Below are positions 11,048-21,980 of a stretch of 64,000 nt of DNA, piece after piece (within the stretch, counting starts at the first letter, position 1; each line of letters opens with the position of its first letter). The notes under the pieces are model-generated. The model had not been told where the DNA came from and did not search any database. It was given only the letters and a program-made list of their open reading frames with translations. A program made the position numbers and the translations under genes. Source of the DNA: Tamarix chinensis (Eukaryota; Streptophyta; Magnoliopsida; Caryophyllales; Tamaricaceae); the NCBI GenBank assembly GCA_030549775.1, contig CM060177.1:92628736-92692735 (forward strand), in the 5' to 3' direction.

Positions 11048-11599
11048 ATGTCAACCGATTCATCTTCTGATGACTCCACAATTCTTGATGAAATATTAGT
11101 TGTTGAAGCAATGGATACAACTATTGTTGAAATTGAAAGGATCAACTGAAATAAAATAAAACAACAAGTCTCCATTGATTGAGATTGTGAAGAAAGCCAT
11201 CAAAGATTATATAATGATTATTTTTCAGATAATATAACATACAACTCAACTTAGTTTCGTCATAGATTAAGAATGAAAAGATCCTTACTCCTTAAGGTTA
11301 TCGAAGCTGTTACTAATTATTGTCCAAATTTTTAAAAGAGTCGTGATGCAATTGGTAAAAATGAACTTTCTCAATTACAAAAATATATTGCAGCGATAAC
11401 TATGCTAGCATATGGAATGCTAGCCGATTGCTTAAACAAATATGTGCGCATTGGAGAATCAACAACTCTCGAATTGCTAAGGTATTTCTTTCAGGTTATC
11501 GATTAATTATTTACTTCCCAATACTTAAGAACACCCAATGCAGATAATGTTCAATGCCTACTTAAAATGGGTAAAAGACATGGCTTTCCTAGTATGATA
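11048..11599 (+). pseudogene. PIF/Harbinger-like transposase, 5' half
   Basis: One reading frame runs from ATG 11048 to the CACTA insertion at 11599, broken by in-frame stops but with no frameshift. After a short acidic, serine-rich start come the blocks QRLYNDYFSDN, FRHRLRMKRSLLLKVIEAV, SRDAIGKNELSQLQKYIAAI, LAYGMLADCLNKYVRIGEST and LLKMGKRHGFPSM. This order is that of plant PIF/Harbinger transposases (and the derived ALP1/HARBI1-like nucleases) just before the catalytic DDE domain. The protein would cut and paste the element with a Myb-like partner, which is not seen here. The frame resumes at 17818 after the CACTA element. Inactive: at least five stops in this half. Confidence 0.85.
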
Positions 11600-11614
11600 C
11601 ACTACCTCGAAAAG

Positions 11615-11930
11615 GGGTTTTAATAACGGTTATTTTATAGTTTTAATAACGGTTTTAAACCGTTATTAAATCGTCCGTTATTAAATCTTTAATAACGGTT
11701 CATAATATCAAAAATATAAAAAAACCAGCGAATATGAGCATAAACTTTATATTTAATAACAGTTTTCAAGAAACAACCGTTGTTAAAAAAAAGGTTTTAA
11801 TAACGCTTCTTCTATAAAACCGTTGTTAAAAACAAGGTTTCAATAACTATTTCCAAGAAAAAACCATTGTGGAAAATCAAGTTTTAATAACGGTTATTAC
11901 AAAAACTGTTGTTAAAACATAATTGAATTA
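11615..11930. repeat. Left subterminal repeats of the CACTA element
   Basis: Many direct and inverted copies of TTTTAATAACGGTT. In En/Spm-type elements such subterminal motifs are the binding sites of the accessory TNPA-type protein. A second block of the same motif follows the Cassandra insertion at 12525-12820. Confidence 0.85.
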
Positions 11931-11951
11931 GGGTTTCAGTCATTGATTATG

Positions 11952-12456
11952 TGTAATACCCCAAATTGAGGAGAGTGTTATAAGGATTGATTTGACTACT
12001 TATATCAACATGGTATACCATCCTTTTGGTGATTCTATCCTAAGAACTCCACAGTTAAGCGTGCTGGCGATTGAGCAATTTTAGGATGGGTGACCTCCTA
12101 GGAAGTTTCAGAAATTTTCTGAAAATTTCTCGAGGACGTTGCGTTCTTTGAGTGGAGGTGAATGTAATACCCCAAATTGAGGAGAGTGTTATAAGGATTG
12201 ATTTGGCTACTTATATCAACATGGTATACCATCTTTTTGGTGATTTCATCCTAAGAACTCTACAGTTAAGCGTGCTGGCCGTGGAGCAATTTTAGGATGG
12301 GTGACCTTCTGGGAAGTTTCAGAAAATTTCTCGGAAAGTGCGTGAGTGAGGACAAAGCGTACTGAAAGGACTCGTGTTGATCTGTGGGGCCAGCCGATCA
12401 ATCCGAAAGATCTTCAAGGTAGCCCCAGTGTGGTCGTGTCGACTCGTGGTGTTACA
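11952..12456 (+). mobile_element. Cassandra TRIM 1 (5S-bearing LTRs), internally deleted
   Basis: Two direct LTR copies: a truncated 5' LTR (11952 to about 12135) and a full 3' LTR (12163-12456, TGTAATACCCC to GGTGTTACA). A perfect 5-bp duplication TTATG flanks the whole (11947-11951 and 12457-12461). Both LTRs hold a 5S rRNA-derived segment (about 12040-12107 and 12248-12320) with the A-box-like AGTTAAGCGTGCTGG and the C-box-like AGGATGGGTGACC. This defines Cassandra, a non-coding retroelement. The end of the 5' LTR, the primer site and most of the internal part are deleted; only the last about 27 bases before the 3' LTR remain, ending in GAGTGGAGGTGAA, the likely polypurine tract. Confidence 0.92.
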
Positions 12457-13259
12457 TTATGCATTTATTAATCCCTAATACATGTTAAATGAGCATAAAT
12501 TTGAGATTAAATGCACATTTTTAATAACGGTTCTTAATGAAAACCGTTATTAAAACCTATGTTTTAATAATGGTTTTCATCATAACCGTAATTAAAACCT
12601 ACGTTTTAATAACGGTTTTCAGCAGAACCATTATTACAGTCTAAGTTTTGATAACGGTTCTGATGAAAACCATTATTAAAATTCTATCATCCAATTAAGG
12701 TTTTGGTTATTGATTATGCATTTATTAAACCTTAATACGTATTAACTGAGCATAAATTTGAGATGAAATATGTGGTTTTAATAACAGTTCTTAATAAGAA
12801 ACATTATTAAAACTATAGTTTTTTTTTTTATGTTTTTGCTGTTTTGTTCCTACCCACATACACAGCTGTATGTTCAAATAATTACCAAATCTGCATTGTA
12901 AAACAACATCAATTCATAAAAAATCTACAATCACACCATAATTTCAATCAATCTCTAATTAGTATGTATGTATTAATACACCAGACATACTCAGGAATCA
13001 AAATTAGTAGGCATACCACAACTTGGTAGCTCTACACCCCAAAGTAAAAAGTTCATAAATCTAGCCTTGAAGACCGAAAGACATATACGAAATACAAACC
13101 TGAACATACATGTAGAATATATAGATCTCTACCTAATACCGAATGAATGAGTGCACGTTCTTGGCCCATTGGTCTCTAACTTCATCAATTTCATCAACAT
13201 TATATTGCTGGCCTCGTGCATAGTCATCGGTGAAAACTACAATGCCCAAGTTTTGATTA
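12457..13259. other. Left (3') end region of the CACTA element
   Basis: Holds the second block of TTTTAATAACGG repeats (12525-12820). A direct repeat carries TGAGCATAAATTTGAGAT (12492-12509, again at about 12748), whose unit was split by Cassandra. From 12840 to 13259 I see no coding frame of note; this is probably the 3' non-coding part of the CACTA gene. Confidence 0.5.
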
Positions 13260-16200
13260 ATATACAGTTAGCACTTATGTCAAGTACCAAACATATATGT
13301 CATGATTCATTAATGGAAAAATATCGAAAAGCAAACATACATGGCTTGGATCTATATTGACCAATCTGTTATGGGCTATGAGATCCATTACTCTACACAT
13401 AGTATCCACAATCATTGTTGTTTTGCTGTTGTGGACACTGTCAAATGAATTTAGTTAGCTCTCTAACTATTAGATATTAATTTGAATTAAAATAAATTAC
13501 AAAATAGTTGTCTTCCTACTTACTATGACAAGATCATATTGAAGATCCTTTGGGTCTGGGACACCATTCCCACCTCTCCTTTGATATGCCGTCCGTAGTG
13601 CCATAATAAATAGAGTTGGATACACAATATTGTAAGTATATATACATGAAATAATGAAAGTAGAATATATATAAAAATAAGTTAATGAAGTAAGAAGTGA
13701 AAAGTATCCTAACATGTCGATAAACTCCTTCCACCATGACGAACGACTTCAAAAGGCACGTCATAGGTTCGAAGGGAATCAAACACATAGACTTTATTAA
13801 GATCAGGTTAGACGGCGTACAAAACCCAATGTTCATTTGCGAGGTGAGGAATGAGATAGAGCTTGTTGTTTCCTTCAATCAAAATGCGATTCACTAAATA
13901 GTTTATGTGCCTACCCTCTCTTATCGTACTACCGTCAGCTATGTAGTATGGGCACACAAACACAATAGAGGACATCATTCCCTCCATCATAGCGCGATTA
14001 GCTACTAACCTATGGACGACAATAACAATGCATATTTGTTAATAACTAATAACTCATATAAGAGATCATAAAAATTCCAATTGTACAAGTTAAGAGTACT
14101 AAAATCTCAAAATGAAATAATACTTACGTGACATAGACAACGACACTCATGGTTGACATCCATTCCTGATTATAAATGTCGCTTATGTCAACTATCGATA
14201 CCATGTAAGTAGCATCATCCCTCCCAACATACTCAGGACGACAATAAATGAAAATATAATTGTTCCTGATGTAGTTTTGGGCATAAAAATACAATAAAGC
14301 TATTGTTGGTGGAGGTTGGCTTTTCTCTGAAGAAGGAATCTTTTATGGGGCAACTGATTTTTTAGATTTAGCTCTCTTTCCTTTAGCAGTGCCCTCTTTT
14401 GTGTTGCTCATTCTGCTAGTACCTCTCTTGGTTTTACTAGTAGGAGCAATCCTCTTTTTTGATTCCTTAATTAATAATATTAAACAAAATATGTATTGAG
14501 CATATAAATATATATATGAAAAAGGTATGAATAGTGTAACTACTAAACAAGGTCTAATGAAGATGTCGAATGTCAATACCTCTTCAATAGTGAGATGTAT
14601 CTGATCCGCAGGCCAAGCCACGAAGCTTCCATGAGCTTCTAGTACTGTGGTTGCCTCATCGCCCTCTTTATAACAAGGCAAGTGCGCACTGCTAATGATT
14701 GGAGTGTCAATACTCACTGGCCTTGTATTTAGGGCTAAATTGTACCCGTGGACTGTTTGTGTTTAGGTACTGTGACTGATGCGTACCATTCATTTTGCCA
14801 AAAGTGTTGAAAGGTCATTCGCTAACAAGTCACATTTATGCAAACCCTAAACAAAAATATTACACATTATTAATTATTTATTACACCAAATACATTTAAT
14901 AATAATTCATAGTTTGTAATGCTTATCTCGGGAAGAGTAGAAAGACGTGCATCAGCTTCACAACTATCTCTGACGCTATTTACATTAGGTATGTGAAGCT
15001 GATCATGGTCTACTGAATCGGATAGCTTATACCCTTGAGATTTAATAAATGAAAAATCTTGCTCCATTGTTGCCATTCGTTCAAATGCTATGTTCAATTT
15101 CTGGGTGAGGATGGCGACTTGCTCATTAGTGCTACGAGAAACACAAGATCGACCACATATGCTCATTCTTGTAACACCTAATCCAAGACCCCTATGTCTT
15201 CCAGGGTGTTCTACAATTCCTGTAGCCTAGGACACAATGCTATATTGGTCCACCCCCTCCTCACCATCTGACGTTTCAAGTTCGTCCTGTAATGTATATA
15301 ATATATATAAATTTAACTTATAGAAATAAGCATAATATAATAGTTTTCTGAAAGAAAACTAAGTAGGGTTCTAGATATCTACAAACTTACAATTTTTTTG
15401 GCTGCAACATCTACATATTCATTAATATATCTATCTCTTATTGCTCTAGCCTTCTTCCATAATGTACCAATATTGATGGATGAGGTACATGGGTCCAAGT
15501 CTTGGGCTAGGAGCTACAAATCAAAAAATATTCTTAATTAATAATGTTATTATAAAATTCAACATTTACATGTAAATAGATAAATCACAAAATTCATACC
15601 AACTCCTCTTCAAGGCCCGCATAGCCTTTGCAATCCATATTATGCCGGTATTTATTTTGCTTTGCAATCTCTTTATTTTGGGTACTTTTTTCCTATGTGA
15701 CAAGCCAAAACATAGTCACATGGTTATTTCAATATTAAGCATAATACTAGGATCGATACAAAAATTTTAATTGTTATCTAACAAATACCTTAAAATCCCC
15801 CGTAAGATGATATGCAATAAATTGGTTCCAACTTTCTTGATCTATGAAATCGTATCGTTTGGGTGGGTTATGCCGTAGAGAACCACCCCTCTTTCTATAC
15901 ATTTTCCTACAAGCTAAATATGACCTAAATGTTCTTAGACGCTCCACACAATGTCTAAGAAGCCATTTCTTCCTACTCTCTGGTACATTGAACACTCTTT
16001 GCAAAATAAGACATGTAGATGTATACCGATGTTAATGTAATAAAATTAATAACATTTGAAATACAAAAATGATTACATAAAATAGCATATTTACCGTGAT
16101 TTCCTGTAAAATATGCTCCTTATGACCCTTTGGAACCTGCTTCCAATTATTATAGGAGATAGGAACACGGTTACAGGTCACAAGTGAAATGTAAGTCAAG

Positions 16201-16358
16201 AACATGTCTCCGTGTGGGCCAATGGGAAGATTGTAATTATTCCATTCCAACTCAATTAATTCTCCTTTATTCCTCATGTTTGTGATGATTCTCATAATTG
16301 TAGGTCCTCTTTTCCCTTCTTCATCATTGATGTCCCTATCAATGTTTTTATTGGCCAT
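13260..16358 (-). pseudogene. CACTA-borne Transposase_24 plus Ulp1 (C48) protease gene
   Basis: Starts at ATG 16358. Recognisable exons: 16358-16095 (88 codons; GPTIMRIITNMRN, GPHGDMFLTYISL), about 15993-15789 (WLLRHCVERLRTFRSYL, QESWNQFIAYHL), 15692-15600 (31 codons, GYAGLEEEL), 15513-15391 (41 codons, GTLWKKARAIRDR), then a block with IVEHPGRHRGLGLGVT. This order is that of Transposase_24 (PF03004). Downstream are a lysine-rich linker (about 14460-14345) and an Ulp1-like C48 cysteine protease with catalytic His in NEHWVLYAV (about 13818), Asp in VYVFDSLRTY and Cys in NNNDCGYYV (about 13410). Ulp1 enzymes cleave SUMO; the role in CACTA elements is unknown. Lesions: TAG at 15229-15227, TAA after the linker, TAA after HWVLYAV, a phase break between exons 1 and 2, and a stop after DCGYYV. 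Confidence 0.82.
15391..15692 (-). other. Splice sites inside the CACTA gene
   Basis: Exons 15692-15600 and 15513-15391 are bounded by CATAG/G, GTTG/GTATG, TGTAG/C and AATT/GTAAG, and both are exact multiples of three in phase 0. This indicates a spliced gene and shows that the interruptions here are introns, not lesions. Confidence 0.75.
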
Positions 16359-17145
16359 ATCTCTATAAAAAAAAATAAAAAAATTATGTTAGAATGTTAT
16401 GTATTGAGCATAATGTACCATTATATTATCGATATGAATCATGCTTAGAAATAATTAATCTCAATTATATCATGCTATTCTATATATATATATATATATG
16501 AATCATGCTAACACGTTTCCAAAAAGATATTAATACTAACCCTAACCCTAATTAACCATAATAAACGATAAACCCTAACCCTAATTAACCATAATTTATT
16601 ATAATAAAACCTAACCCTAAACCTCATAAAACCCTAATCCTAAACCTAGCTAACTATAATTAAACCCTAATATATAAATCATATTATTATTATTATTATT
16701 ATTATACACAATTATTTCTCTCTATTTAATTATTCACTTTTATATATTCCTTATTTTCTATATCTATTTAATCCTCATCAAATAGCAATCATTAACATAT
16801 GCATCTCTAATTGAAATTTTCATTTAGTGATGTGTATATGTAAAATATATTTTTATTTCATTATATGACATTTCCTATATCTTATTGCTAGTGTCCTATA
16901 CTTATTAATGAAAATGTGTGTGTGTGTGTGTATAGTTTTTATGAGTGAAAATGTATATAATTCTACACTCATATTCATATTATATATATATGTAAAGGTA
17001 TCAGGCAACACATGCATTTGTTAATATATAACAATAATGCAACAAATTCAACAACGAACAACAACATTTTCAACCAACACATTTTTGAACGACAAACCAC
17101 AATTTTTCAATAATAAAAAATGCAACCCTGTAGCAACATGCATAC

Positions 17146-17180
<35 letters not shown>

Positions 17181-17539
17181 TAGATAAAAAGTTATGAGAG
17201 GAAGAACAAACACATACGTAAATTGAGCTAGCTACAAACACGACGGTGAGCAAGTTGAGAGCGGCAAGGGCCTACAAACACAATGGAGGATGAAGGTACA
17301 AGTGCTGGCTAGCTAGGTTTGGAACAATGAAAGCACGCACATGCAAAGCCGACAATGGCAAAGTGGTGGTGGAGAGTTGGCGGTATTAGGGTTTCCCTAA
17401 CTTGAGAGGAGCCGGAGTAGTGGTGCACGGTGTGGTGGTGCGAGGGTTTGCAAGGAGAATGAGAGTAAGAGAATGAAGGTGTAGAGAGTCTGAAAATTTT
17501 GAAATGAAACAAAACTGAGCGAAATAAAAGTTTGATTTT
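16359..17539. other. CACTA 5' non-coding region
   Basis: AT-rich with microsatellites: (TTA)n at 16682-16706, (GT)n at about 16916-16930, (AT)n at 17149-17178. A short block at 16536-16640 has CCCTAA telomere-like units inside a 40-bp tandem duplication (AACCCTAACCCTAATTAACC). An open frame at 17386-17748 on the minus strand overlaps the terminal repeats and is not a gene. Confidence 0.5.
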
Positions 17540-17790
17540 GGAGTTTTAATAACGGTTCTTTTAGGAACCGTTATTAAAACTTTCAAACTTTTGACAGCAG
17601 TTCTTATATGAACCGTTATTAAAACCTCTTTTAATAACGGTTTTATGTGAACCGTTATTAAAACATCCGTGAAAATTTTAACGTTACCCTTTAATAACGG
17701 TTTTGAACTATAACCGTTATCAAAACTATCCCGCGCATTAATTTTCATGCGTTTGACAATGGTTTTCGTACCACCGTTATTAATGTTCCG
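17540..17790. repeat. Right subterminal repeats of the CACTA element
   Basis: Repeated hairpins of TTTTAATAACGGTT paired with AACCGTTATTAAAAC, matching the left end. Confidence 0.88.
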
Positions 17791-17817
17791 TTATTATTTT
17801 CCATTTTCGTAGTAGTG

Positions 17818-18142
17818 ATGGGAAGTATCAATTGCATGCATTGGGAATGGAAAAATTATCCCGTTGCTTGAAAATGTCAGTTTTGTCACGATAACTATGG
17901 TGTCTCGACAATCATGCTAGAGTCCATCACATCCAAAGATCTTTAGATATGGCATATATTTTTTAGATATTCTAGATCAAATGATGATCTTAATGTTTTT
18001 ACTCGTTCGCTAGTATTCAATGACATTTATGAAGGACGGGCACCAAAAGCTCATTTTATGGCGAAGGACATAGAATATCATCTTAGATATTATCTAGCAG
18101 ATATTATATATCAATATTGGTCAATATTCGTTAAAACCATAC
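17818..18142 (+). pseudogene. PIF/Harbinger-like transposase, 3' part, truncated
   Basis: Continues the frame of 11048-11599. It opens with GSINCMHWEWKNYPVA, the site of the first catalytic residue; the usual GSIDCMHW has Asp, here changed to Asn. It continues with STIMLESITSKDL, IWHIFF, SNDDLNVFTRSLVFNDI (second catalytic Asp in ND-NV) and EGRAPKAHF, ending at FVKTIR where the LTR of the next retrotransposon starts. Two stops stand where Trp is expected (PVA* and DL*IWH). The last part of the catalytic domain with the third acidic residue is missing on both sides of the retrotransposon, so it was lost in the deletion at 26198. Confidence 0.85.
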
Positions 18143-18680
18143 GGTAATATCCTGTTTCCAAAAACACTAATTATACCCGACAATTGTGTGTATTAGTTTT
18201 AATAATTATTTTAGGATACATTTTTAATATGTGTAATATTATTACATCTTATTAGATATAAAATTTAATTAGGTTAAACTCTATTAGAAGATGTGTATTC
18301 AATTTTTAAACATAGGATGGGTCTTAACCGATATCTGTTCGTCGAATAAACCTAACCTGACAACTTGATAAATTTTATCCAGATATTTTACCCTAATTCT
18401 TTACCTATAATAATCCCAACCTATTACTTAATTAGTGCTAGAAATTTTTCTTACCATCACCCTACTCTATCTACCCCAATATCTTACCCTGCACTGACAG
18501 CCCCTACCACAACCTCCTCATCATCCACACATAAAAACCCCAAAACCACCCTCTCCTTCGTGCAAATTCCCCCTTCTTTTGTCTTCGGCTCTCCCCATCG
18601 AATCAACCACCACACCACCGGCTGACCTTGTCGTTCCTCCTCCTTCACCTTCAGCAATTCCTGCTAAAACCACTCCCAAC

Positions 18681-19338
18681 TAGGGATGGTAATAGGTTAG
18701 GTCTGGGTCGAGTCCGGCTAGACTCAGACCCGGACCCATTTATATTACTTAGACCTAGACCTAACCCAGATCCATCGAATCTCAAAAGTTTAGACCAAGA
18801 TCTAGACCTACCAAGTATAGTGGGTAAATGGGTCCTAAATAGGTTCTAAATGAGTTCGGCTATTTTTATTTTTTTTTAAAAATAATCTATGTACATATAA
18901 ATGCATTTATGTTTTATATAGCTTAATATGCATTTTTTATTGAAAAAAAAATCTTCGAGTAAAAAAATAAATATTTTAAAATAGTTACTTTAACTTTTTA
19001 AATAGTTTTTTAATGGTTTTGGAATAAAATATCATAAATAATATTTGTAAAATAAATATGCAGAAATAAAGTTGAAAAAATGAATAAGGATTTCAAAAAT
19101 GATTATGACAAATATGACAAACATAATATTAGTATATATGTATGTATGTACACACACACACACACATACACTAAACGGGTCTAGGACAACAGGGCATAGA
19201 TTTAGACTCATTTAGATATATATATAGATCCAAACTAGACCCAGACATGTCAGGTCTAAAAATTATGGACCTAGAGCCTCTAAAAATGAGATGGGTCTAG
19301 CAGGTCTGGGTTAGATTCTGGACCCATTGCCATCCCTA
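18681..19338. mobile_element. hAT-like MITE in the 5' LTR of element H
   Basis: Starts TAGGGATGGTAATAGG and ends CCATTGCCATCCCTA, inverted copies of one another with further inverted similarity inward (GGTCTGGGT / ACCCAGACC). It is absent from the matching place in the 3' LTR (about 25270-25290), which proves it is an insertion. Flanking 8-mers CTCCCAAC and CCCTTAAC match at five positions, compatible with a decayed 8-bp hAT duplication. No coding capacity. Confidence 0.82.
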
Positions 19339-21062
19339 CCCTTAACCCACACCTTTACCCACCAAAGCCTAACCCCTTCTACCTTCAGTCATTTTAGCTG
19401 AAGCTCCTCCCTTTGTGCTGCACATTTTCACCAAAGCCTCCTCTTCTTCGACCCTGTTTGTGCCACCTTTACCCCATTTGTCGTCTCCCTATCACCAATC
19501 GTTCGTGTCGTCCGTATCCTCCCTAGCACTAGCCAAGACAATCAAGCTCATACTTACCATTTTGGCCGAAAGCTTCCTCTTCTGGTGCTAAGTTTCTCTT
19601 TAGCTTCCTATTTCTTGTTCAACCAGTTAATGAGCCTCAAATTATTTTAGTAATTTTGGGATTATTGTTGTGTAATATCATATGCTAATACATATATTTT
19701 TTGATGTTAAATTCCTAGTTAATTTTTTAGGGCTTTAGAGAAGACTTTTTTTTGTATAAACTTGGATTAGGTAAATCCAATCACTCATATGACAATAGAA
19801 TTTATGTTCGAGCATGCTAGGATTGTTTAGATCTATAATCATTCTAGGGTTTTATAATTTTCAAGTATTATAGCATGTATGATAAAATGATAACATGTTG
19901 AAGAGATGATATGCATGATTACGAAAGTTAAGATGTATACATTATAATATATGAAATGTTTTACATCCACATGTCTAAGATTTTGTTAGGATTTCTATTC
20001 TTATCAAGTTATGATTCAAATTCCATGGTAAATGCCCCATGATTTCCCATGCATGGTAGTTAGGGTTACAATAATTCACATGGAAACATATGCGTATGAT
20101 TAGGGTTAGCTTATGATAAATTATATTCGCATGACCTAGGGTTAGAGATATTCCCCTACATGTACTGTGATGATAAATTTTCTATCTAAATGATGTTTTA
20201 TTCTTTAAATTTGTACGTACATGTTGCATCGAAGACATGGTACGTGAGAGTTGCATGATTAGGGTTTGGGTGGGTGTAAACAATTAAATGCATGAAAAGT
20301 GAAAAATAAAGTTAATAGCCAAAATACAAATATTACTTACATGCTAAAATAATGGAAAATAATGCCTTTTTTCCTACTCATGACAAATATCTTATAAAGG
20401 ATAATGTTTGGTATGAAAATGAATAAAATGGTGAAACTAGGGTTTTAAAGGGTATTTTGGTAATTTTAACCTAATGTATCTTTTACAAATAATTGAATGA
20501 TAGTATGCCCTTAGACTTTTGATAGCTTGACCTTAGTTTTGGCTTGGTTTGACATAGACCTATGACCTTAGGGTTTATCTAAATAATTGAAAATAAAAGG
20601 GAAAGTGGTTAAGTATGAAAAATAGAAATTGTTATGTTGTATGTGAATTATGTGATCACCTCATAAAATATTCATACTTAAAGTGAAATACCTTGAGTTA
20701 GAAATGGTTTCTCTCTAGGGGTCACTACCTTAGAGGTGAGGTGTTCTCCCTCGTTATTTTGGTTCACTGTTGTGCCATTATGCCCTAGTTTAAGGCCTTA
20801 CTTTACTTTATAGGTGACCACTGGCCCTATAGAGCGTATCAATACTTAAGGACTAGGCAACTGAGGTTGGTAGGATAGTGTGTTTCTTTTTGTACTGGTA
20901 TGAATAGGCGTACCACTGTGTCCTTAGGTTTGAGGTAAGGTATTTTGTTGCCTTTGGGTACCAATATTATCAGGTGTACCGTTATGTCCCTAAGTTGATT
21001 GTATCCCCCTAGAGTAAGTAAGTAAATGTGGAAATATCTATTGTGTAATAAAATGAAAGAAA

Positions 21063-21300
21063 TGGATTTGTTGGTTTGGTAGTTGCCTCAGTGCCCTACC
21101 TTGGTATTGTGATGGATTTGTTGGTTTGGTATTCGCCCTAGTGCCCTACCTTGGTATTGTGATTTGTTGGTTTGGTAGTCATCACACCGCCCTACCTTGG
21201 TTTGTGATTGATTTGTTGGTTCGGTAGATGCCTTAGTACCATACACTAGTATTGTTTTGAATTATTGTTTCGGTAGTTACCTCAGTGCCCTACCACTATT
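21063..21300 (+). repeat. Tandem repeat of about 50 bp in LTR of element H
   Basis: Five degenerate copies of a unit containing TTGTTGGTTTGGTAG followed by a CAGTGCCCTACCTTGGTA-like block. The first two copies are nearly identical. It is in the part of the LTR missing from the 3' copy. Confidence 0.85.
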
Positions 21301-21962
21301 TTTGAACAAATATGACTTTGTACCTTGAAATAATGAGAAGTTGACTGGTATGTTTTATTGTTGAATTTGAGACTCGATGTTTATGTATATTGCTCGATGA
21401 ATATTGTTTGTGTTCATGGTTGATGCTTTATGCTCAAGTATGCTTTTTAAATTTTGTATAATTATGTGAAATGTGGGTATACTACCTCTTGAGAGGTATT
21501 ATGATTTACTTAGTACAAAGAAGTCGTACTTATACTAGTTTTGAAGATTATTACGTGAGGGTCATGGAGTGGTATGAAGTGTATAAGAACAAGAAGGATA
21601 AGTGGAGTCCTTGGGAAGAGGTTTCAATTTCAAAGTGGGTCTTTGGGTCTAAGAGTTAGGGTAAATGGACGTTGTACCTTCGGGTCCTGGTTTTAGTTGT
21701 GATCGGTTTTCTTTGGAGTCTTATGTCCCTTACTGTATTTTGGTTATACTATTGTGCTACAAAATTTATCCATAACCTCTATTATGTATTATTCTATTTC
21801 CTCTAATTTACTTTGGTTATGATTTCTTTTAGCCTTAGTACTTGGCATAAGAAAGGCGAGGGAGCCAGACTTATGCTAAATGTGGTGGTAACACCCAATA
21901 ATTTGGTAATTAACACTTTCACAAAAACAAAAAAATTTAATTGATAAATTGGTGGTGCTACA

Positions 21963-21980
21963 AGCTGGTATGATTACTTT
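21963..21980 (+). other. Weak primer-binding site of element H
   Basis: AGCTGGTATGATTAC follows the LTR end. TGGTAT matches the tRNA-Met type site; the rest is diverged. Confidence 0.45.

Larger units (their letters stand above)
11600..17817 (-). mobile_element. CACTA (En/Spm) transposon, 6.2 kb, inserted in the PIF gene
   Basis: Left end reads CACTACCTCGAAAAGG at 11600; the right end, reversed, reads CACTACTACGAAAATGG at 17817. Both are followed by subterminal repeats of TTTTAATAACGGTT and its complement AACCGTTATTAAAAC, often as small hairpins (11615-11920, 12525-12820, 17540-17790). The flanking 3-mers are ATA and ATG, one change from a CACTA-type 3-bp duplication. Dropping the element rejoins the PIF frame exactly (SM-I-GSIN). 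The coding region runs on the minus strand from the right end (16358 to about 13260): Transposase_24 followed by an Ulp1-type protease. I see no TNP2/Transposase_21 region, so it is non-autonomous or a minimal variant. A Cassandra element (11952-12456) sits in the left subterminal region. Confidence 0.9.

Noticed and set aside
12040..12320. 5S rRNA genes
   Set aside because: Only the central part of 5S is present, with changes, and it sits within LTRs flanked by target duplications. This is Cassandra, not a 5S gene.
16536..16640. Second interstitial telomere array
   Set aside because: Only a few CCCTAA units in a short duplicated block within the CACTA 5' region; such runs are common near plant promoters and leaders.
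17386..17748. 120-residue minus-strand frame at the right end of the CACTA element
   Set aside because: Runs through the inverted subterminal repeats; peptide reflects the repeat, and no domain is present.
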